This document shows positions 1-11,811 of a stretch of 64,000 bases of DNA, piece after piece. Position 1 is the stretch's first letter, and every line of letters begins with the position of its first letter. Below the pieces are notes generated by a model. The model had not been told where the DNA came from and searched no databases. It saw only the letters and a program-made list of their open reading frames with translations. The position numbers and the translations under genes are program-made. Source of the DNA: Rugalucina vietnamica (lineage: Eukaryota > Mollusca > Bivalvia > Lucinida > Lucinidae); NCBI GenBank assembly GCA_964017185.1, contig OZ024883.1:39114395-39178394 (forward strand), written 5' to 3'.

Positions 1-509
1 TTTGTTTGGTCCCCCAAAAATGATTGTGTGGGGCAAGTTGTTCAATCTCAAAACAGTAAAATGGCACATAAAACCCCTAAAATTACCAAATGATAGTTGT
101 AAAATCAAAATTAAAAATTCCTGCATGCGAACCGGAAGTACAGCAAACATATATAAATGCATTTGTGTTTGTTTTCTATGCTGTTTGAATGAAATTTTCA
201 AAGCCAGCGGTTAATTTTTCGAAAATGCGAATTTTCAAAATTTTGTAAAAACTCCAAATTTCCTAAAATTCAAAATGTTTTATTGCTTTTCCGTTACTGC
301 CATGATACAGATCACATGTACAATGAAAACACATTGAAAATTTTCATTGGTAATCATTTTTTTCTCAAAAACTGCAATTTTACACTTTTTGCCCCCAAAA
401 GTTTGCATTATCATCCACATTATTGAAATTGCTGCAGAGTCAAAGATTTGATATTGGAATTCACCAAACGTAATGTTAGTAATCAATATAATTCACTTAA
501 TCATAAAAA
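1..509. other. No recognised element
   Basis: AT-rich sequence without gene, repeat or regulatory signature. Confidence 0.4.
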
Positions 510-1854
510 ACTAGAAAAAGTGCCTTGAGAGGCACGTATACCCCCGGCTGGTAGCCACAAAGCCCCCTCCCTACCCCCTACCTAGACAACCCTGCACATG
601 CTCACCTCTGACATTGAACCTCAACCCCCCAATGAAAGACAGTACCCTTATCAAGTACACTTTAGAAATAAGCACTGTACAGCACATTGCATACAAACAT
701 GGGGGAGTGGTGTTTTAGAATGACAGATCTATTTTAGAGCAGTATACAGAGCTGGCGTGTATACTCAATCTAGGACATAATCCACGGACATTATGGGTCA
801 GGTCCTCAGTCCTAGATTGGAATGAAAATAGAGTGTCATTCTTAAAAAAAAATAAAATAAAAAAAATAGAGTGTCATTCTTAAAAGAAAAAAAAAAGAAA
901 AAAAAAAGAAAGAAAAAGAAAAAAAAAAAAAAAAAAAGGCCCTTGGGTCTAACCCTTATGTGGTACCTATGATGTTGTAAGTATGAATGCTTTCTGACAA
1001 ATGGTTGTCAAGATATAGACCTACAGAATATTAATCTTCAAGTTGGTAAATATTCTGTATTTTATAAATGTGTCCTAGATTTTGACCTCCAGCCCCACCC
1101 CTAGAGTTTGGTGCCATGGAATTTAATTCAACCCTAAAGGGTATCTATGATCCAAATAGGAATACATTCCTATAAGTCTTTGTTAATATATGAACTTAGA
1201 GAAGAAAAAACACTTTGTAAATAGCACATTTTCAAGGTGACCTAGATTTTGAACTCTAGCCCCACCCCCCGAGCATGTACCCTCAGGTCTGAACTCACGG
1301 AAACAAAACAAACCTCATAGAAACCTAAAGTCCAAATATGAATGATTTCTGAAAATTGGCTCATGAGATATACACCATTAGAGAAACTTTAACCAAAACT
1401 TTGACGCAAATTAAAGGTGACCTAGATTTTGACCTCTAGCCCCACCCCCAGGCATGGACCCTGGGGTCCGAACTCTTGGAATCAAAGCTAATCCTATAGG
1501 GTACCTAAAGTCCAAATATGAATGATTTCTGATAAATGGTTCTCGAGATATACACCACTAGAGAAACTTTAACCAAAACTTTGTCGCAAATTAGAGGCAT
1601 GGGCATGGACCCTGGGGTCCGAACTTATGGAAACAAGGAAAACCCTATAGGGTACCTATGGTCCAAATATGAATGGTTTCTGACTATAAATGCATGAGAT
1701 ATACACCACTAGAGAAACTTGAACCAAAACTTTGACGCAAATTCTACTGAACGAACGAACGAACGAACGAACGAACAAACGAACATACGAACGGACGAAC
1801 GGACAAACGGAAAAGCGAAAACTATATACCCGTCGGCATAAATGCCGGGGGTAT
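510..1854 (-). mobile_element. Bivalve repeat with TATACCCCCGGC ends, copy A
   Basis: One end holds CTAGAAAAAGTGCC and GTATACCCCCGGC, the other CGAACGAAC repeats and CGGCATAAATGCCGGGGGTA. The interior repeats a module of about 130-230 bp around GACCTCTAGCCCCACCCC. No coding frame. An inverted relative is at 10032-11306. Confidence 0.65.
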
Positions 1855-2545
1855 AATAACAAAAACAGGGTGGTGCAAGATTTTTGGTTATCAGTATATA
1901 TTGTTATGCATGACAAACAAAATCGGGACTACAAGCATAGAGCTAGGTTAGGCCCACAGGCTGTTTACAACATACACACCGTCTTTGTACATGCTATTCC
2001 AGTATTTTTAAGCCAGATACTGACAGCATTTTTTAAAAAACTGTAAAACAACCAGTTACATGTATTTCAAAGGCGGTTTTAAACATTCGAGATTTAAACT
2101 TTCGTTGCCGAAATATGTCATGGCATACGATAAATCGGGATTATATTTAAAATAGGTCTACATATGTCTCAATATAAGGCATCATGTGAAAGTACCTACC
2201 CCTGCCGACTAGAAAACCTGACAACGTGACCTGTGAAAGTAGACATAGCAACAGATTTTGGTTTCCCCTTTGAGGAAAAGTAGGTAAAATAGTGTTATTG
2301 ATAGAAATAGAACAATCAAGAAGAAGAGCATCGATCCTGTATGTTTTTCTATCTATATGTAGCGAAGGACATTTTTCAGTGAGATGCAAAACATAGGGCG
2401 TGCATCATTTCCCTCCAATGCTATACTAAAGCACATCAACTACAGCAAACCTTCGTTACTGGTCGGTAACGAAAGTTTTAACAGCAGTTTTTCGGGCTTT
2501 TGAGCTTCTGGAGGTGTTTCTGTTGTCGACATTAATTCAAATAAG
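1855..2545. other. No recognised element
   Basis: Unique-looking sequence between two repeats; short frames only. Confidence 0.4.
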
Positions 2546-3060
2546 AGCTGTCGCAGGACAGCGTAGCTCGCCTGACTTGTGCTTTGTCACTAAACTTATC
2601 AAAATCTATGACCCATGACCTTGACCTCAAGGTCGCTCAGGTGGGTTGTGATGGTACAGCATAAAATTTCAGACCAATATCCACAAACATGCAAAGTTCA
2701 ACATAGAGATATATAGACTTCAAAAATCTTTAACCCAAAACTTTAACCAAAAATTTCTAAGGCCATGACCTTGACCTGAAGTTCATCCAGGGTGGGTCAT
2801 ATTGGTACAGCATAAAACTTCAGACCAATATCTACCAACACGCACAGTATCAACTTGATCAACCTACATGTTCAAGAGATATAGACTTCTAAAAACTTTA
2901 ACCGAAAACTTTAACAAAAAAATTCTCTAAGTCTGTGACCTTGACCTCAAGGTCACTCAGGGTGGGTCATGATGGTACTGCATAAAACTTCAGACCAATA
3001 TCTACCAACATGCAAAGTATCGACTTCATCCATCAACAATTTCAAGAGATATAGACTTCT
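2546..3060 (+). mobile_element. 5' part of AGCTGTCGCAGGACAGCG-ended repeat
   Basis: The end AGCTGTCGCAGGACAGCG at 2546 is the inverse of the end seen at 52103-52120. Three degenerate modules of about 150-170 bp follow (near 2612, 2762, 2934), each with CCTTGACCT...AAGGTC and CAGACCAATATC. Confidence 0.55.
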
Positions 3061-3790
3061 AAAAACTTTAATGAAAAAGTCACTAGAGCACGAAATATAG
3101 GTCAAGGTCACTAGATCAATGTGGGTGCAAAGTCGGGACATCGAGGAGAAGCCATATGCAAGGTTTGATGGTTGTAGGCTTTATAGTTGATGAGATATTA
3201 AGGGTTGGCTTAAAAAATGACAAAGTCACTGGAGCATGAAATATAGGTCATGGTCAGAAGGTCAATGTGGGTGCCGAGTCTGGACATCGAGGAGAAGGCA
3301 TATGCAAGGTTTGATGGTTGTAGGCTTTATAGTTGATGAGATATTAAGGGTTGGCTTCAAAAAAGACAAAGTCACTAGAGCATGAAATATAGGTCAAGGT
3401 CAAGGTCACTAGGTGAATGTGGGTGCCGAGTCGGGACATCAAGGAGAAGTCATATGCAAGGTTTGATGGTTGTAGGCTTTATAGTTGATGAGATATTAAA
3501 TGTTGGCTTCAAACATGACAAAGTCACTAGAGCACGAAATATAGGTCAAGGTCACTAGATCAACGTGGGTGCAAAGTCGGGACATCGAGGAGAAGCCATA
3601 TGCAAGGTTTGATGGTTGTAGGCTTTATAGTTGATGAGATATTTAGGGTTGGCTTAAAAAATGACAAAGTCACTGGAGCATGAAATATAGGTCAAGGTCA
3701 GTAGGTCAATGTGGGTGCCGAGTCGGAACACCGAGGAGAAGCCTTATGTAAGGTTTGACAGTTCTAGGCTTTACAGTTGATGAGAAACTA
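3061..3790 (+). repeat. 146-152-bp tandem array, five units
   Basis: Units start with AAAGTCACT at 3076, 3222, 3368, 3520 and 3666 and carry GAAATATAGGTCAAGGTCA and TTTGATGGTTGTAGGC. It probably belongs to the element starting at 2546. The short frames over it are repeat products. Confidence 0.75.
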
Positions 3791-4000
3791 ACACAGCATC
3801 TGAGCATTGTACAAAGGTGTCCTAGATATTGACCTCTAGTCCCGCCCCCAGGCATGACCCCACGGGTCCCTTCACACTAAATCACAGAGGACCCTCATAT
3901 GTAGCAATGTTCCAAATATGAATGATTTCTGGTCAGTGACTATTAAGATATAACAATTTTAAAAACTTTAACCGAAAGTGTGACGCGGACGTAAACGTTC
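3791..4000. repeat. Fragment related to the 510-1854 repeat
   Basis: TTGACCTCTAGTCCCGCCCC and TCCAAATATGAATGATTTCT match the internal module of copy A. Both termini are missing. Confidence 0.5.
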
Positions 4001-4207
4001 AGTCCGCTAAATGAGGGTCTGGATGGGGTATAATGATTAAAGAATAATGGCCAAAATTTTTTAATGAGAGTGAATAATGAGCAAAAAATTTAATGATTAG
4101 TGAATAATGAGGTCCTAAAGAATAATGAATAAATGTATTTTTTAATGAATAGCAGAATAAGGGTGGGTGCGCATGCGCACGTTCGTGACGCTTCCTGTTT
4201 TCAGGAA

Positions 4208-4843
4208 CCTATTTTGGACTAAATTCTAAATTTAGCCACCCACCCCACACCTGAGGTGATGATCAGAAATTGATCGACTCAGTATCAGAAGATAGATAAA
4301 ATAATGATTCGTGAATAACATGATTTTAAAGAATAATGAATATAGCAAAATTTGGATCCAGATTTTGCTATATTCATTATTTTTCAAAGTCCACAATAAG
4401 TGTCAACCTGACCCTTTTTGTCCAATATTTTTGCCCAATCATTTATTACTGTAATCAACTGAGTTTCACAACTATGCTATTTCCTGAATGCATGCTGTTT
4501 GTCCGACAAAAGATTATACTGGTCAAGATGACCCATGATATTTGAGCAGACAATATGTTCTAGAAGTTTGCAAGGAACACAAGTCAAAGAAACTGGGCGG
4601 TAATTACAAGCAAGGGACCTGTCACCTTTCTTGAAAAGTGGACAAATATTAGCAAGTGACCATTCCTTGGGGATTTCACCCGTATTGATTGACTGGTCAT
4701 CTATACCTTGTAAATAGTTTTAATGGTCCACCCCAAATGTTCTTATTTCCCTTGACTAAATTCTAAATTTAGCCACCCAAGGCACCCCACACCTGAGGTG
4801 ATGATCAGAAATTGATCGACTCAGTATCAGAAGATAGATAGAC
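4208..4843. repeat. About 90-bp direct repeats flanking a LINE relic
   Basis: The block from CTAAATTCTAAATTTAGCC to ATCAGAAGATAGATA occurs at 4208-4297 and 4754-4843. The second copy has about 5 extra bases (AAGGC). The region just before and into it (4020-4350) is AT-rich with many GAATAATGA motifs. Confidence 0.65.
4378..4692 (-). pseudogene. LINE reverse transcriptase fragment
   Basis: Reading the minus strand gives a run typical of non-LTR RT: GEIPKEWSLANICPLFKKGD, then NYRPVSLT, then LLSDKQHAFRK and SCETQL. An in-frame TAG follows the HAFRK motif and another stop falls at the expected DFEK site, so it is dead. The motif style is Jockey/CR1-like. It sits between two direct repeats at 4208-4297 and 4754-4843. 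Confidence 0.8.
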
Positions 4844-5478
4844 ACACGATCACTGAGTCACTAGTCAACCGGAAGCCAATAGATCCTTGACTGTGAAGCG
4901 GCAAACACAAATTTCAGAGGGGCCCATTTAAAGACAGAATTCATTTAATGTAAGACAAACAACTGTCAGGGATTGTTATTTATTTAGACTGTTGTCTTAT
5001 GCGTCATGCATCTCAGAGTCATGCATGCAGCTGATATATTTCAAGGTCTGAAATTCAGAAAATGGCAAGAGCCAAAATGATTCCCAATCAAATATTTTAT
5101 CCCAAATATTGTGCACCAAACTGACAGACAATTGTTATATCAAAGTGTACAGCTTTTACATAAATATTTGATAAGAAAATTAAGTTTTTAAACAACCTAA
5201 GTGGTAGTTCTACGAAAACAATGGTATCGTCAGAACTTGCGTTGTCACGCACATACGATTTTACGCGCAGTACATTACGGCTGGATATTTTGAGAACGTG
5301 ACACTGTATTACGTCATCGCTTTCTGTTTATTTACACTGACGATGACTTTAAGCAACTGCGATAAAATATGTGAAAAATTTAGCTTGCAACGGTAAATTT
5401 CATACAATTTCAGCGAGGTTAGAAAATGCTATTTTTACCAACTCCCTTTTGTCCCTTTCTTAAAATCCCTCGCATTTC
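4844..5478. other. No recognised element
   Basis: Unique-looking AT-rich sequence up to the hAT target site. Confidence 0.4.
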
Positions 5479-5486
5479 CTTAAAAA

Positions 5487-6527
5487 CAGTGCTCCAGATA
5501 GCGTCCGTACAGCCATAATTTACGGACTTAATTTTCGCAGATACGGTAGAAATTGAAATTTTGTCAGTACCAAAAACGGGAACGAAATGACAGATACGGT
5601 TGGGTTACGCTTATTGACCGTAACCTTAACTCATTATCCCCCGAGTGCTTCTAATTTGAGGCAGATATTATTTACAGGGCTTCCCGAGTGCCACGAAAAG
5701 TCGTTACATACGATTGGTCCACAAAATACGAATTTCTAGCTTTGTTTAAATTTCAACCAATCAAATTCGCGCTTACATCGGTAGTTGGCATATTTTACTA
5801 CAAAGAAAACGAAAGTAGAACATTTGTTTCCGGAGTTAAATGCAAGTAAACAACGATGGAAAACGGTGAAAATCTAGGGGTTTTAAATCGTTATTGTACA
5901 TACTGGTGACACGCCAAATTCACAAAATTCCACCATGTATTTAAGCTGATACATCGCTTTGAAACCAGAGAATTAAAGTAACTGATTGTACCCACCATGA
6001 GCACCCGACTACCCAGCCGTCCATGCTCCAACTTGGGTCACCCATCCAGCCACTAACCAAGCTCAACGTTGCTTAACTTGCAACAATATCCAGACACACT
6101 ACCCGTCGCTGTAAAAGCTAGCTCATACAGCAAGGCTGTATATGTGTCTGATATACCTGTGGCACCCCAGCCACTACAGTATGTAGCATTTTCATATCTA
6201 TCTAAGGTCAATAAGGGGAAAGGTTGTGCATTGGACGCTGACACTTTGTCAAGACTTGCAAGTCTTTATGAGCCAATGTACTCCCCCACCTTCCCTTTTA
6301 CTTCTGTCTTGCCCATATCTTTCAATAGGCCTGGGTTATTAAGGAGAGGGTAAAGAACAAAATGCAAAATACAGGGGAACCTATGCCCAAATTTTTCACA
6401 GGGTTGGACTTGAAAAAGTCTTTTCGTGGGCAAATAGAACAGGTACTGAAACCGAAATCTGGATACTGATTGGCTTAAATTTTGACCAGTACCGTACTGA
6501 TTGAGAAAAAAATTCTCTGGAGCACTG
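5487..6527. mobile_element. Non-autonomous hAT element with 8-bp target duplication
   Basis: The ends are CAGTGCTCCAGA and its inverse TCTGGAGCACTG. The 8-mer CTTAAAAA flanks both sides (5479-5486 and 6528-6535). An 8-bp duplication with CAG-type ends is the hAT signature. There is no transposase frame. A 94-codon open frame from 6069 to 6353, with an alternative TTG start and no recognisable domain, lies inside and could be captured host sequence. Confidence 0.75.
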
Positions 6528-6535
6528 CTTAAAAA

Positions 6536-7084
6536 GCAGTAAAATTGTTCTCTGACTTCTGTGTCTGCTCCCGCCATATGTCGTCTTCAAGGTCTCATCC
6601 GGGTTACATGACCCTGATAGCCTCATTATAATATTTTCACTGTATAGGACATGTTACACGCTAATTTTATTTTATGAGCGGTACCTGGTCATCTCGCCCC
6701 CATGGGTGCTTCTTTAGTGTATTTTGTTATGCAACTGGCTATGTGAGGGCATTAATGCCCATAATCACCTACAGCAATTGGCATCTGCCCATCAGAAAGT
6801 GAAGGAGATGAAATGCTCTATAAGAAAGATAACCAGGAATTATGGAGTTCCAGCAGCTTCTTAGAGAAACAGATTGACAGGCCATGTTAATCCAGAGGGA
6901 AACAAGTCAATTTGTTCAAGATAAAAAATAAATGAGCCAATTGCTTTTTGTTCATTAAATTTCACCTTTTTATGAAACTTTGTCATCTACTCAATAATTT
7001 CCTTTTCATCCGACTACTTGCAGCACAGTTACATTGAGAAAAACGCTATTTTTAGAAAGTGCGTGATTTCTTATGACGTTTTTC
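6536..7084. other. No recognised element; possible promoter region
   Basis: Between the hAT and the candidate leader exon. No clear TATA box or other core promoter signal. Confidence 0.35.
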
Positions 7085-7205
7085 ACAAGTTATGGAATTT
7101 GGGTAGCCCAAAGAAAACATGGCTTCCGCGGTAGGGAATCATTGATAATTTGTGGCAATCTTTGTAAATAAACAAGTAATCGCACAGCATTTAACAGACA
7201 AAAGG
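7085..7205 (+). other. Candidate 5' untranslated exon of the ligase gene
   Basis: Exon 1 has an acceptor 3 nt before its ATG, so a leader exon must lie upstream. Here a non-repetitive stretch containing GGCTTCCGCGGTAGGG ends in a consensus donor, AAAAG|GTAAGT, at 7206. A short ATG frame in it stops after eight codons. The 5' limit is arbitrary. This is inference from position and splice signal only. Confidence 0.3.
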
Positions 7206-7463
7206 TAAGTGCATAACTTTCTTTGTTGTTCTGCAAACAGAAATATTAGAGCATATGTGCGTGAAAACCCATATCGCCGGGATATATAACATGCCCATAA
7301 ATGAAGACTAGTTTATGGGTGCCAATAAAGTTTTTTCAATGTTATGCTGTTGCCCTTCATTTTTACTCATTTTTCATTTGAAAAAAGAAGTACTAAAAAC
7401 TTTATTTATGCCAGTGAAAGGCATGTCAAATGTTGAAATAGTTTTCAGAGATCAAAATATTTT

Positions 7464-8261
7464 TTACTTTGTGTGGTTCGGACTTTCGGAAGGAGAAAAG
7501 CATCCAAAAATGTTAATGCATTGCTTGCCCCAAGCTGGACACAGCTCTTTCTTTCTTGCATGATGTCTTCTGCAATACATACACGGTTTGTCTACATTTT
7601 CCGTTTTCCATGCTGGCCTTATGTCAGTTGGACACTTGTTGGGTTTTATGGATATTTTAGCTATTTCATCTTCAGCACTTTGCAATGTTTTCACTTGCTT
7701 TGACGATTGTTGGTTTGTTCTACAAATGTCAATACAAGTCATCAGTGTAAGCTTTTGCATTTTGTAACAGTTTCTTCTTTGTTGAATTGTCATTGATACC
7801 TATCACAATGCGATCTCTAATGAGGTTGTCCTCTAGTGTTCCGAAATTGCAGGTTTTGGCCAGGGTTCTGATAGCTTTTAGATACAAGTCAAACTTTTCT
7901 CCTGGCTCCTGGTTCCTAGAGTTAAATTTATTCCTTTCGTAAGTCTCATTAGTCTCACCAACGCAATAAGTTTGGAATTTGTTTAAAATTTCTGACATGT
8001 CATTTTTCTTTTCAGCTGGGAGGGGCAAACTGTCGTAATTTCAATGCCGTCAGGTCCTATACAGGTGAGGAATGTTGCCGCTCTCTTATCATTGCCCATA
8101 TCAATTAAACCCGATGCAATTTCATAATTTTCCCAAACTCTTTTGAACCGTTTCCAGTTATGAGCTAAATTGCCACTCAAGTCCAATTTCCCAGGAAAGG
8201 GTATTATTGATGGCACTTGTTTCGGTATTGCTGCTGGAGCAGCGTCCTCTTCGTCGCCCAT
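7464..8261 (-). pseudogene. Ty3/gypsy-type gag relic
   Basis: Three overlapping minus-strand reading frames (8261-7983, 8028-7729, 7793-7464) read in order as a retrotransposon capsid. There is an N-terminal GKLDLSGN...NWKRFKRVWENY stretch, a middle with EPGEKFDLYLKAIR, and a zinc-knuckle-like end with CMYCRRHH and CPAWGKQC. Frame changes near 8030 and 7750 break it. No protease, RT or integrase follows and no LTRs were seen. It lies between the candidate leader exon and exon 1, on the opposite strand. Confidence 0.75.
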
Positions 8262-8400
8262 TGTGTGACGTTGTATGCAAAAGGTCTATCAACTTCCGGC
8301 CGTTCCGGGTCGCGAAAATATGTGATATTCACAAGGTCCTTGCAATATCTCCTATTCCAATGCTTGTATCAATGTCTTGGCACAAGACGCATGTCCTTTA

Positions 8401-8714
8401 TGCACCAGTCATTTGCAACCACGGCCCCCTCGGGGCCGGGAATAGCGGGGGCATAGCCGGGCTTAACTGCAGGGTTTTGACTTCAGCATTGTCCCCGCAG
8501 TGCCGTGGAATAGCAGGGGTTTTGATTCCTATCCCAAAATGGCCATGAAAATTTACATTAACCTGCCGGGATTTGAGCGGGGACTTTGGCAGAGCTTTGA
8601 CCATAAGAGTATCCCTGCAGTGCTGGGCATATGCCCGGGCTTTGGAAAGAGAAAAGTCAATATCCCCGCTATTCCCCGGCCCCGAGGGGGACGTGGTTGC
8701 AAATGACTGGTGCA
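8401..8714. mobile_element. Harbinger-like MITE with about 50-bp TIRs
   Basis: Nearly perfect terminal inverted repeats begin TGCACCAGTCATTTGCAACC (8401-8450) and mirror at 8665-8714. TTA flanks both sides (8398-8400, 8715-8717), matching the 3-bp TWA target of PIF/Harbinger elements. The interior is GC-rich. Open frames on both strands here are by-products of the repeat. Confidence 0.7.
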
Positions 8715-8959
8715 TTAGATGTCTAGAAGACCATTCTGACACCATATATCGTGATTAGGCTGGAAATAACTGCAATTAAGCCACTTTTATGCTTCAGTTT
8801 TATTAAGCCTGAGAATCCAAATCGTGACTATTGACATGAACTCCGTAGAAGGTTCTACGAGATACCGTTACAGTAGGCTTCTTCATTATGCATTTTGTAT
8901 ATTTTTCAATCCTTCATCTCATATATGCAAGCTGAATAATCAAAAAGAGAGAAACATAT

Positions 8960-9155
8960 GAGCCGCCACATGGGAAAAACCAACAATCTACCTAGGCGAA
9001 AACAAAGGCCTTTGTTTTCACTACTTGGATGGTGCAATTCCTCTTCTACTTAAATCCGAAATTTCAAGCTTCTAGCTCTTTTCTGTGCTTGTACAGGTTG
9101 GTTTGTGTTGGACCCGTTCGGAAACCACAATGTTGGTTTTCCCACGAGGCGGCTC
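8960..9155. mobile_element. GAGCCGC palindromic MITE (shortened copy)
   Basis: Ends GAGCCGC and GCGGCTC, interior GTTGG...TTTTCCCACGAGG. The central palindrome of fuller copies (GATCAGCTTCGCGG type) is deleted here. The flanks AAACATA and TATGTTT are themselves mirror images. Confidence 0.65.
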
Positions 9156-10031
9156 ATATGTTTGTATGTGGTTGGAATAATGAGTAAAGAATATTATGAT
9201 CATAAGATAATGAATAAAAGGGATAGTTTCATTTTCAAAAATGTGATTATTTTGTTCCTGGTCGCTAAACTGCAAATAATTTTGTAGTGTCCGCAACAGC
9301 ATTTACTCCAGAAACCAATGGTCATCTCACAGATAATTGCTATGTATGTGCTGCAATGGCACGTATGTGCTGCAATGGCACAACTAGCTGAAACAACACA
9401 GCCAATATTTTGTGCGTGAAGTAAAAGTTTTGCATCAGGGCTTTTTCTGACCTTTTTGAGAAATTTTTGGTACCTATGAAATTGGGAAAAAAATTGTGTG
9501 ATTTTGGGAAAAAATAGTGCAATTTTGAACAAAATTGGGAAAGTTTACCTTTTTATATTCGGATTTTTCTGCTAATTGGGAATGTTCCAGGTCAATTGGG
9601 AATTATTTCAGCCAATTGGGAAAAAATTTGGTACAGGAAACCGGACCCAGTTTTGTATAGAGTAAAAGCCATGTGCATGTAGCAGCAAAAAGAGTGTGTC
9701 CGCAACGCTGTAGTGTCCGCAACGAAAAGGAATACTGCATAAAATGAGACCATTAAGTAAGATAATTTTGGAGTATAGAAATTTACAAACAGCTTTTATC
9801 TTTAAAAATCACCAAAAAATAAATCCAAATGCACAATTTTAGTTGTTATGATGGTATAACACCTGCTTTTAAATACATTATTATTGTTTTTGACAGAGCA
9901 GCCAGACAAAACTAGTTGAAAATTGTCGTTTTGTGACAGTTTTAAAGGTATTTTATTTGAGTACGCATAAAACCAAAAACTGTTTGCCTACCACTGATTT
10001 TTACTGCAACATATGTACAGGTCAGTATTTT
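9156..10031. other. Degraded sequence with small duplications
   Basis: TATGTGCTGCAATGGCAC is tandemly duplicated at 9343-9381, GTGTCCGCAAC occurs three times (9287, 9697, 9713), and AATTGGGAA words cluster at 9480-9630. Confidence 0.4.
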
Positions 10032-11306
10032 TATACCCCCGGCATTTATGCCGACGGGTATATAGTTTTCGCTTTTCCGTTCGTATGTTCGTTCGTTCGT
10101 TCGTTAGTTCGTTTCTTCGTTCGTAATTCCGGAACGTTCGTAGAATTTATGTCAAAGTTTTGGTTAAAGTTTCTCTAGAGGTGTATATCTCATGAACCAA
10201 TGGTCAGAAACTATTCATATTTGGACCATAGGTACCCTATAGGGTTTGCTTTGTTTCCATGAGTTTGGACCCCAGGGTCCGTGCCCGGGGTGGGGCTGGA
10301 GGTCAAAATCTAGGTCACCTTTAAAATGTGCTGTTTACAATGTTAATGTTTCTTCTCTTAAGTTCATATCTTAACAAACAATCATAGGAATGTATTCTTA
10401 TATAGTTCATAGATACTCTTTAGGGTTTGCTTTCATATTCAATTTCACCAAATCCTGGTTACCGTCCCCAGGGGTGGGGCTAGAGGTCAAAATCTAGGAC
10501 ACATTTTTATATGATATATACCATGATAAACTTTCTGTAAGTCTGTTTTCTTGAAATCCACTAAGTCTTGCCAGAACGCATTCATACTTAGACCATAGGT
10601 ACCATGTAAGATTCAGACTCTAGGGTCTATGTGCGGGGGGTGGGGCTAGAGGTCAAAATCTAGAACTTCTTTAATAATTGTATTTTCTGTACTTTTTTTT
10701 TACTATCATGTTAAGAAATCATTCATACTTGCCCCATAGGTACTCTATAAGGTTTGCCTTGTTTCTAATGACATTAGACACTAGGGTACATGCTGGGGGT
10801 GGGGCTAGAGGTCAAAATCAAGGACATCTTAATTTTTTTTTTTTTTTTTTTTTTTTAAGAATGACATTCTTATTTCATTTCAATCCAGGACTGAGGACCT
10901 GACCCACAATGTCCGCGCTTATGTCCTAGATTGGGTATACACGTCAGCTCTGTATACCGCTCTAAAATAGATATGTCATTCTAAAACTACACTTCCCCAT
11001 GTTTGTATGTAAAGTACTTTACACTGCTTATTTCTAAAATGTACTTGATGAGGGTGCTGTCTTTCGTTGGTGATGTGAGGTTCAATGTCAGGGGTGAGCA
11101 TGTGCCGGGTTGTTTAGGTAGGGGGTAGGGAAGGGGGCTTGGTGGTTTCTAAAATGTACTTAATAAGGGTACTGTTTTTCGTTGGTGATGTGAGGTTCAA
11201 TGTCAGGGGTGAGCATGTGCCGGGTTGCTTAGGTAGGGGTAGGGAAGGGGGCTTGATGGCTATCAGCCGGGGGTATACATGCCTCTCAAGGCACTTTTTC
11301 TAGTTT
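10032..11306 (+). mobile_element. Bivalve repeat with TATACCCCCGGC ends, copy B
   Basis: It begins TATACCCCCGGCATTTATGC, then TTCGTTCG repeats and three or four degenerate modules with GTGGGGCTAGAGGTCAAAAT, then a T-run, and ends GGCACTTTTTCTAG. It is the reverse-oriented counterpart of copy A. A segment near 11035-11260 is itself tandemly duplicated (GATGTGAGGTTCAATGTCAG twice). Confidence 0.65.
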
Positions 11307-11403
11307 ATGCGTACAGAGCGAAAAATTGTGCATTCATGTGCAGTGCACGCATCCGACGTTATCTATGTTGCTGCCTATTGACTTAGACAACAATTTATTT
11401 ACA

Positions 11404-11790
11404 TATGAGAAAACCGATCTTCGGGGTTTCCGACCAGGTCTGACACAAACCAACCTGTACAGTCTAAGAAGAAAGTTAGAATCTTGAAATAGAGGAAAAA
11501 TTGTACTATCCGAGCAGTGAAAACAAAGGCGCACAAAGTTATTGCACTGCTGATCTGCGTTTTTGTTTTGGCATTGGCAAATATCCAGTTTTCTCATGAT
11601 GTGCAGTTCACAGTAACTGCGAAGCTGATCAGCGCTTTTGTTTTGGCTGCATGGATAGTACACTACCTTTTCTTCCTAAATCTGAAATTTCAAGCTTCTA
11701 GCCATCTGATATTATAGCTGACCTACACAGGCCGGTTTGTGTCTGACCTGTTCGCAAACCACATTGTTTGCTTTCTAATGATGCACCTTA
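11404..11790. mobile_element. GAGCCGC MITE, two merged or rearranged copies
   Basis: GAGAAAACCGATCTTCGGGG and CTGACACAAACC mark one copy. GAAGCTGATCAGCGC and GGCCGGTTTGTGTCTGACC mark a second in the other orientation. It ends just before ligase exon 1. Confidence 0.55.
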
Positions 11791-11811
11791 TTATACTGAT
11801 TTTATTGACAG

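Noticed and set aside
3061-3790. CRISPR-like array
   Set aside because: Whole units repeat without unique spacers, and the context is eukaryotic transposon sequence.
9072-9532. Overlapping minus-strand frames at 9.1-9.5 kb
   Set aside because: They cross a MITE edge and AT-rich degraded sequence; no conserved motif.
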